Below are positions 57,986 through 64,000 of a stretch of DNA of 64,000 nt, piece after piece; positions within the stretch are counted from its first letter, which is position 1, and each line of letters begins with the position of its first letter. The notes under the pieces are model-generated. The model worked only from the letters and a program-made list of their open reading frames with translations. It had not been told where the DNA came from and did not search any database. Source of the stretch: Oxytricha trifallax (lineage: Eukaryota; Ciliophora; Spirotrichea; Sporadotrichida; Oxytrichidae); contig ARYC01000475.1 of assembly GCA_000711775.1 (NCBI GenBank), positions 62,001-126,000 of the forward strand, read 5' to 3'. Position numbers and translations under genes: made by a program.

Positions 57986-58296
57986 TTGTTAAAATAGATA
58001 ATATTAGGAAATTTAAGAAACATAAATAAACTTGATATTCATTAGTAATCTTAACTGGCACTTAAAACTAATGGCTTTAATTATATTTGATTTGACACAC
58101 TTTTAATTGTAATTTAATATATTAAAATTAATTATGACCAAATAATAGAATTGTACCATTGTACTAAAATCTTTTTTTAGTTTTTTAGATATTAGGGCGT
58201 AATTTTAAAACAGTTTAAATTGTACCATTGTACTAAACTAAGAAAATAGTTTTTTAATTACAGATTGTACCAGAATGGATTAACATATATTTAATT
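57986..58296 (+). repeat. Left terminal inverted repeat of Rep-like transposon
   Basis: Matches 59820-60131 in reverse with very few differences (for example ATTATATTTGATTTGACAC against GTGTCAAATCAATATATAAT). It includes two copies of ATTGTACCATTGTACTAAA about 60 bp apart, plus a third ATTGTACCA variant near the inner edge; such iterated motifs could be binding sites for the encoded protein. Confidence 0.85.
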
Positions 58297-58379
58297 TATA
58301 ATCATTTAAACAATTATATATGAGCTACTAATGGCTTTTCAATATACAGAGCACTCTACATCACTCGCTTAATCAGTGT

Positions 58380-59783
58380 TCACTCTGCTTGCTCCTCTTG
58401 TGCACCATCTATGATTGTCGGTTCCTCGATCATCAACTCTAAGTCCCCATCTTCCATCAGTCGTTTTCTCATGTACACTGCCAGTTCGATCTCGTTGAAT
58501 GGAAACTTTTCATCTTGCCTCTGCATCTGACTCGTGAATTCTGCCTTTAGCATCCTTGTCTCAAAGGACTTTCTGTCCAATTCACTCATACTCTCGAAAG
58601 GCAGCTGGTTTGATATTGCTATCACCTGGCAGTTCTAGAATCTTATCACGGGATCTTTGTATTTGAGGTTCACTGGATACCCCTCGCCTTCGAAAAATCT
58701 CTTTAAATCGTCTATCTTTTCGTTGTCATAAAAGATGTCTCTCTTGATTTCGTCCATAATGACCAGCTAGGGCTCTGTTTTTGATTTGCTTGTATCAATG
58801 CAAAATGTGCGATTGAGTATTCTGAAATCCTCCGTGATAAAGATTTTTCTAAGGAACTTAGCGATCGTTGTCTTACCCGTGTTAGGATATCCAAATAGCC
58901 AGACAACATTCACCTTTTCTGGGCATTTTCTAAAGATTACTTTGTAGATCTTGTCAACCGCATCATAGTACATCATATCCTCCAATGACTTGGCATCTAG
59001 TGCATTTAAATGTGGGGATTCGGTGTCAGATCGTTGAAGGAAGCTAATTAGTGATGACAACTTCGTTTGCTTTGGAGGGGGTTTTGATATAATTTTTGTC
59101 TCAAATCCTTAGTATGTGAGCAAGGTCTTGTGATTCTGCACGATTTATTCACAAATAGCATCATTGTCTTGATACATCTCGTACATGTCGTCGACGTTCT
59201 TTATCTGCTAGGTTCTAATTAGCTGCTTGAATGTACCAGCAATTTCTGGAGATTATGCGGAGGTCCTAGCAGATCTGTTCTTATTCCCCTGATTTCTAGA
59301 TTAGACTTTTTAGAAGGCTTGAAAAGCTTAGAAACATTCGACGTTCCCACATGAAAGAACAAGTTTATCGTACTGATCATAAATCTTCCTGATTTTTACT
59401 TTGCTGACTACCGAGTAGGATAGCTTTAGGTCTTTCAAGGCCTTATAGCCCAGATAGTCAGGCTTGCTGAAGTAGTTTTTGCATAATCCAAGTCCATCAG
59501 ATTTGATGTGTATAGAGAGGTACTATCTTGGTGGCTTATCAGCGGTGCATTGGAATATGAGAGCGTGGCTAAATCTGTTTGTATTATTGGAGACTGCTTC
59601 GACCACTCTCGTGAAAATTTACTTTTCATCTTCTGTCTGAATCTAGAGCACAAAAATATGTCGCTCATTTGGGGTTTAATCTATCTTCTGATTTTACATT
59701 TCCATTTATACTGAACGTGATACTTGATTGCTTATTCCCTAGAGCTCACTTATATAGGAATAGTCTGCCACCCATTTCAACAT
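58380..59783 (-). CDS. Rep-like protein with SF3 helicase domain
   Basis: A 467-residue frame from ATG at 59783 to TGA at 58380 has no interruption when TAA/TAG are Gln. The C-terminal half is a superfamily-3 helicase: Walker A GYPNTGKTT (G298-T306), Walker B QLVIMDE (D344, E345) and motif C VIAISNQLP with N392, with the spacing seen in Rep proteins of small ssDNA (CRESS and parvo-like) viruses. Those use ATP hydrolysis to unwind during rolling-circle or rolling-hairpin replication. The N-terminal half should hold an HUH endonuclease. I see only a weak set, YLSIHIKSD with H92 and tyrosines at 110 and 113 near lysines, so nicking activity is unproven. The tail is acidic. The start is inferred: it is the first ATG in this frame, just inside the right repeat. 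Confidence 0.82.
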
Positions 59784-59819
59784 TCATTTTGTTTTAGTTT
59801 AATTATTATTAATTTAATT

Positions 59820-60131
59820 AATTAAATATATGTTAATCCATTCTGGTACAATCTGTAATTAAAAAACTATTTTCTTAGTTTAGTACAATGGTACAATTTA
59901 AACTGTTTTAAAATTACGCCCTAATATCTCAAAAACTAAAAAAAGATTTTAGTACAATGGTACAATTCTATTATTTGGTCATAATTAATTTTAATATATT
60001 AAATTACAATTAAAAGTGTGTCAAATCAATATATAATTAAAGCCATTAGTTTTAAGTGGCAGTTAAGATTACTAATGAATATCAAGTTTATTTATGTTTC
60101 TTAAATTTCCTAATATTATCTATTTTAACAA
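59820..60131 (-). repeat. Right terminal inverted repeat of Rep-like transposon
   Basis: Reverse complement of 57986-58296. The gene start lies 37 bp inside its inner border, so the promoter of the Rep-like gene is probably in or next to this arm. Confidence 0.85.
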
Positions 60132-60136
60132 TATTA

Positions 60137-60267
60137 TAGTATCAGTAAAATCATAATTTATCATAATACCTATCAGACCATGCTCTTTTAAATACAGTAT
60201 AAACGAGCTTTTAGATAATAATGTCTACTAAGACTGCATATATGTAATTATTTTGATTTTTAATCAT
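60137..60267. other. Spacer between two inverted-repeat structures
   Basis: Only 131 bp separate the Rep-like transposon from the next large inverted repeat. No gene. Confidence 0.4.
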
Positions 60268-61259
60268 TATTAAGCGAGTATAATTAAAATGGGGAGACAG
60301 TTAAAATTAAATCAAAAAAGAGATAAAATAAAATTATGTTCATATCAATATACATGTGTTAAGATAAAACAGTCACTAATTTGAAATATGTTTGAGTAGA
60401 TCCTTATTTAACTTTAATTAATAAATCAACTATCTAAAAATGGAATTTTTGTTTTTTTCAACTTTTCTGATTTATTTCTATTTTAGCGCAGTGATCAAGT
60501 TAATGCTGTAGCTGATCTCTAAGTTTTTCATAAATTTTTCATAGATATCTTCAGGGTATCTTCAGGGTATCTTCAGGATATCTTCCTTAAAAAATAAAAA
60601 GTGTGGAGAGTGTGGAGTTTAGCATCTCTAATAACAGTGGAAATAGCATCAATATCATCAATATTCTCAAAATCAAGCATTATTAGGAGTCTGAGATTTT
60701 TTCAAAATCATCTTTTTTTTTTTTAAATTCATAGATGTGAGACCTAATATTGAAGATGATGATGAAGATAATGTTGTTGAAAACGATGAAAAAATCAATG
60801 ATGTAAAATTTTGAAATTCTCTAGAATTTCAATCAGACTCCTAATAATGCTTGATTTTGAGAATATTGATGATATTGATGCTATTTCCACTGTTATTAGA
60901 GATGCTAAACTCCACACTCTCCACACTTTTTATTTTTTAAGGAAGATATCCTGAAGATACCCTGAAGATACCCTGAAGATATCTATGAAAAATTTATGAA
61001 AAACTTAGAGATCAGCTACAGCATTAACTTGATCACTGCGCTAAAATAGAAATAAATCAGAAAAGTTGAAAAAAACAAAAATTCCATTTTTAGATAGTTG
61101 ATTTATTAATTAAAGTTAAATAAGGATCTACTCAAACATATTTCAAATTAGTGACTGTTTTATCTTAACACATGTATATTGATATGAACATAATTTTATT
61201 TGATCTCTTTTTTGATTTAATTTTAACTGTCTCCCCATTTTAATTATACTCGCTTAATA
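60268..61259. mobile_element. Foldback element: 427-bp near-identical arms around a 140-bp centre
   Basis: The arm 60268-60694 is repeated in reverse at 60834-61259 with almost no differences. Each arm contains a short tandem array, three to four units of about 11 bp on the theme AGGGTATCTTC, and a GTGTGGAGAGTGTGGAG tract. The unique centre reads, on the plus strand, an acidic frame (NIEDDDEDNVVENDEKIND) ending in TGA. There is no transposase. It is likely a foldback-type DNA element; outer ends TATTAAGCGAG / CTCGCTTAATA. No convincing target duplication. Confidence 0.75.
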
Positions 61260-61443
61260 TTTAGAATTTAGTAATGAAAATGAATGAGAACTGCATGATG
61301 GCAGAAAATTTGGACGGCATTGATTATATAAATAATTATATTTATAATTTATTCTTAATTTATAAATATATTATATATAGTTTGATTTATATATATATAA
61401 TGCATTTAAAATGCTGGATTTAACGGTATAATCATACGATCTA

Positions 61444-62800
61444 ATGAATACGTTGTACGGCTGCATAGAGAGTTAATAAATGAACACTGATGATGCTAGA
61501 CAGATTCTATATAAATTGATGAATAATTAAATTTATTTAATATTTTTTATTCTTTTGTACTCGATTGACCTCTTGAGCAACTAGCATGACCCATATGTCT
61601 TGAATTATGAGAAAAAAACACATCCCTTGTGTTTAATACTATGATTATGTATCTAAATAATCAAACTAATTATACACAGTTTCTAGACAAAATCAAAATG
61701 ACATTCGATGAAGTTTTTAAACGTAAATTCCTGTAATTTTACATAGCACTACCCGAAGACTTATTCAAATTTATTGGATTCAAAATACAAACTGTATCTG
61801 CTTTAAAATAATAGTGGCTTTGTTTATATTTAAATGAATTTGCTAAGTTTTCCTAGTCTTACTACTATGAACTCATGGGAAGATTCTATCTATTACAGTT
61901 TTTAGATCGTTGGAGATAAAGATAATTTTTAGCTTTGACAATGACCTCTCTGAATAAAACTGAAAATACGAAGAAAAATTGAGTAAACTTAAGTTTTTTT
62001 AGTTAAAACTTAAGACCATATTACTAAATTCATAAGTTTCTAGGGATGAAATTTACATTAGATTTAAACATACCAGTATAATCAAGTGAAAATACTATAC
62101 TTTGTACCAAAGGTAAACCAGCTTTCAAAGATTAATGGATCAATAATAGAAAATTAGATTCTAGCACTATGAGCAATTTATACTAACTGATGATTAAATT
62201 ACTTATCTCATTGACCATTTGCACTGTAAACCTCTAGATAGAGATGATGCTTATGAAGTTATAGAGAAAAAAGACTTAAAAACCATTTTAAGTAATGAGA
62301 GGAAAAGTTTTGTTAGAAAACTTGAGAGCTTATGAGAGAAGACAACTTGAATAAAAAAATATCTCACATAGAAATTTAGTTAAAACTATTATGGTTGTGA
62401 CATACATAGGAATCACACAAAGATAAGCAAAACGATTTATTAAGTAGCACATAAGCTTTGAAGAGATTGAAATTAAAGACTTTGACCAAGATAAGAGACT
62501 ATCTTGACGAAGAATGGTCAGATGGCGAAGAAGCAGTAAATTATTAATAAATAACATAAATATAGGGATACGTGGCGTTAAAACGTAACTTTAAAATAGA
62601 GCAAGTCCTAAGAATAAAGTAGATATTGAAACTGAGGGAGAACAACAGAAGACAGGAATATAAAGAGAGCTGGCGAATATAAATAAGAACATCTATAGTA
62701 AAGCCTACAGAAGGGAATGAAGCCGCTACATATTATCAAACATGTAATTAAAAATTTAAAATCAGAATTTATTATACGTTTAAATTGCATTCACATTAAT
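61444..62800 (+). pseudogene. Coding region with overlapping frames, unknown protein
   Basis: ATG at 61444 opens 67 codons (MNTLYGCIESQQMNTDDARQ) to TGA at 61642, which overlaps ATG at 61641 of the next frame, 114 codons: MIMYLNNQTNYTQFLDKIK, FYIALPEDLFKFIGFKIQ, YYYELMGRFYLLQFLDRW, to TGA at 61980. From about 62100 a third block reads LIDHLHCKPLDRDDAYEV, LSNERKSFVRKLE; a shift gives RAYERRQLEQKNISHRNL, YIGITQRQAKRFIKQHIS and FEEIEIKDFDQDKR; a further shift gives DYLDEEWSDGEEAVNYQ and ENNRRQEYKESWRIQI. TAA/TAG Gln are frequent throughout. It lies between a foldback element and a TBE fragment. No family recognised; TGA/ATG overlaps could be real indels. Confidence 0.48.
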
Positions 62801-62954
62801 ATAATGAGTTAGTATTGTAATAATATATATAATATTTGAATATAATACATAACATAATTATGAAAATTATAATATATTATTGATAGATATAAATATCTAG
62901 CAAATGGAATATAATATTTAATTAAATGATCTAAAATAGAAAAAAAAAGGATTA

Positions 62955-63047
62955 AATTGTAGTTCTGCTGGTGAAGGATAAATAGCTAAAGAGACTTACA
63001 TATAATTCTATGTCAGTAAGTTGTGTAAAATATTCTGGTAAGCTGTA
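62955..63047 (+). repeat. Dispersed repeat R, copy 2
   Basis: Matches 50745-50845 (TTCTGCTGGTGAAGGATAA .. AATATTCTGGTAAGCTG). Frames give EGQIAKETYIQFYVSKLC or LLVKDKQLKRLTYNSMSV. Ten bases later the TBE similarity begins (TTTGTTAAAGC at 63057), so repeat R may mark where the TBE copy is truncated. Confidence 0.5.
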
Positions 63048-63204
63048 TCTCTGAAGTTTGTTAAAGCATCTGCAAACTTTTTCCACGTATCTTTACAGGA
63101 TTGACCTCCTGTAAGATGCCCATTTTTAATAGTAAGAGTTTTAGGATAGGTCTAGAAGTTTATAAATTAAAACTTTAAATTCATTAATTAGAAGAGGAAC
63201 AAAG

Positions 63205-64000
63205 ATGGAATCATTCAATGAACATATGAAAAGGGTTGAGGCTCAAGAAATGATCTCAAGATTCAGAAGCAAGGAGGATCTCTATCGATACCTAACTTAG
63301 CATAGTAAAATAAGTTGATGTTAATCAACGATGTATAAGTTAGTCTATTCCTTCAAACGATGGAAGGTACTAAAATATCATTCTTAAAAGCTATACTCTG
63401 CGAGGAGAAGAAAGTTTTAGAAAACAAATAAATCAAACTGATTGAAATACCTAACTACCCAGAGATTTCAGTCACAAATCTCTACGAGGATGCAATGAAA
63501 GATGAGGAAGTGGTTATTTACCTTCTTAGCAAGAAGTAACTCTCAAAAAAGCTACCTGAAAGAAACTTCTTCTTTGGTGTTCTTCGTACAATAAAAGAGG
63601 ATTATTTGAGAGAAATTAAAGAAGAAACTCATAAGAAAAGCTACTCTATTTCTCCTAAAAATTAAAAGAAGCAAGGAATACTAATAAGCGAGACGTGGCT
63701 AGCAGAGCTTAAGAAGCATCCTTATCTCTCTATTAAGCTTTGATTTATAACTTTTTAGAGAAACCTGGAACTGGCATATTTCTAATGAAAGAGAATGCAA
63801 AGGTTCACAGAGAGAGAAAGTCTCAAACCATTCATTAAGTTAGCATGAGACTTTATATTGAAGTTTAAAAGCCTGATGAAATGAACATAGATGCTGGTGC
63901 TGGTACAAAGAGAAGAAATATGGGCCCAATCATGCCATAAGAAGAGGAGAAGAAAGAGAAGCCGAGTCAATTTAAGAGTTCTTTTGATATGTCAAATATT
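63205..64000 (+). pseudogene. TBE small protein gene, second copy, continuing past the window
   Basis: Direct repeat of 1601-2390 with about 85 percent identity, beginning in the shared leader at 63057 (TCTGCAAACTTTTTCCACG). ATG at 63205; intron 1 at 63305-63339 (GT..AG). At the position of intron 2 (63733-63758) the donor reads TT instead of GT although length and acceptor are kept, so splicing there is probably lost and an in-frame TGA (63741-63743) would be read. Beyond it the frame is open to the window edge (DAGAGTKRRNMGP), without the one-base deletion of the first copy. The two copies are therefore damaged at different places. No kinase gene or GTACC spacer lies upstream. Confidence 0.75.

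Larger units (their letters stand above)
57986..60131. mobile_element. Rep-like (SF3 helicase) transposon with long terminal inverted repeats
   Basis: A 2146-bp unit bounded by inverted repeats of about 312 bp that are almost identical, starting TTGTTAAAATAGATAATATT on the left and ending in its complement on the right. TATTA occurs immediately outside both ends (57981-57985, 60132-60136), a plausible 5-bp target duplication. The only gene is a complete minus-strand ORF (58380-59783) encoding a superfamily-3 helicase of the type in rolling-circle/rolling-hairpin Rep proteins. The gene is markedly GC-richer than the repeats. Near-identity of the arms and an intact ORF suggest recent activity. 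I know of no described hypotrich transposon with this plan. Confidence 0.8.

Overview
The window looks like germline (micronuclear) DNA of a hypotrich (stichotrich) ciliate close to Oxytricha/Sterkiella. Three things point there. Coding stretches only stay open if TAA and TAG are read as glutamine and TGA is the sole stop. A transposon at the left edge has the three-gene set of TBE (telomere-bearing element) transposons: a C2H2 zinc finger plus kinase protein, a small protein, and a DD34E transposase. That transposon ends at 3547-3563 in G4T4G4T4 telomeric repeat. The DNA is very AT-rich, gene-poor and packed with nested mobile elements, which fits germline-limited sequence. Genus and nuclear origin are inferred.

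Layout. 1-3563: right part of a TBE. 4045-5366: a G-tract-bounded element holding a GC-rich retroposon. 7805-10665: an inverted-repeat element with a 1.66-kb retroposon nested in its left end. 11606-16976: a chain of broken coding segments. 17182-18392: kinase remnant, a short inverted-repeat element and a dead IS630-type transposase. 19296-22490: small ORFs, an MT-A70-like methyltransferase segment and a NEK-like kinase exon. 22920-25845: decayed kinesin. 27066-29466: a short gene and an intact retroposon with a 457-codon ORF, a long (TTA)n tail and 13-bp target duplications. 29655-30360: second G-tract element. 30630-36870: Q-rich and coiled-coil genes in pieces. 39250-43361: coding segments including a possible SWI/SNF-type chromatin protein. 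43740-44665: broken WD40 gene. 45388-45790: long palindrome. 46165-49921: short coding segments. 50077-50622: inverted-repeat element. 51115-57245: long minus-strand coding blocks, part inside an inverted-repeat pair. 57986-60131: a 2.15-kb transposon with about 312-bp inverted repeats, 5-bp flanking duplication and an intact SF3-helicase (Rep-like) gene. 60268-61259: 430-bp-arm inverted repeat. 61444-62800: coding region. 63205-64000: second TBE small gene, direct repeat of 1601-2390.

Most host-like genes are interrupted by frame changes, in-frame TGA or AT-rich gaps. Two explanations compete: macronuclear-destined segments split by internal eliminated sequences, or germline-limited decayed copies. 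Where diagnostic residues are lost (kinesin P-loop, transposase catalytic residues) decay is favoured. The best candidate for an undescribed system is the Rep-like transposon at 57986-60131; next are the retroposons that share their ends but carry different proteins.
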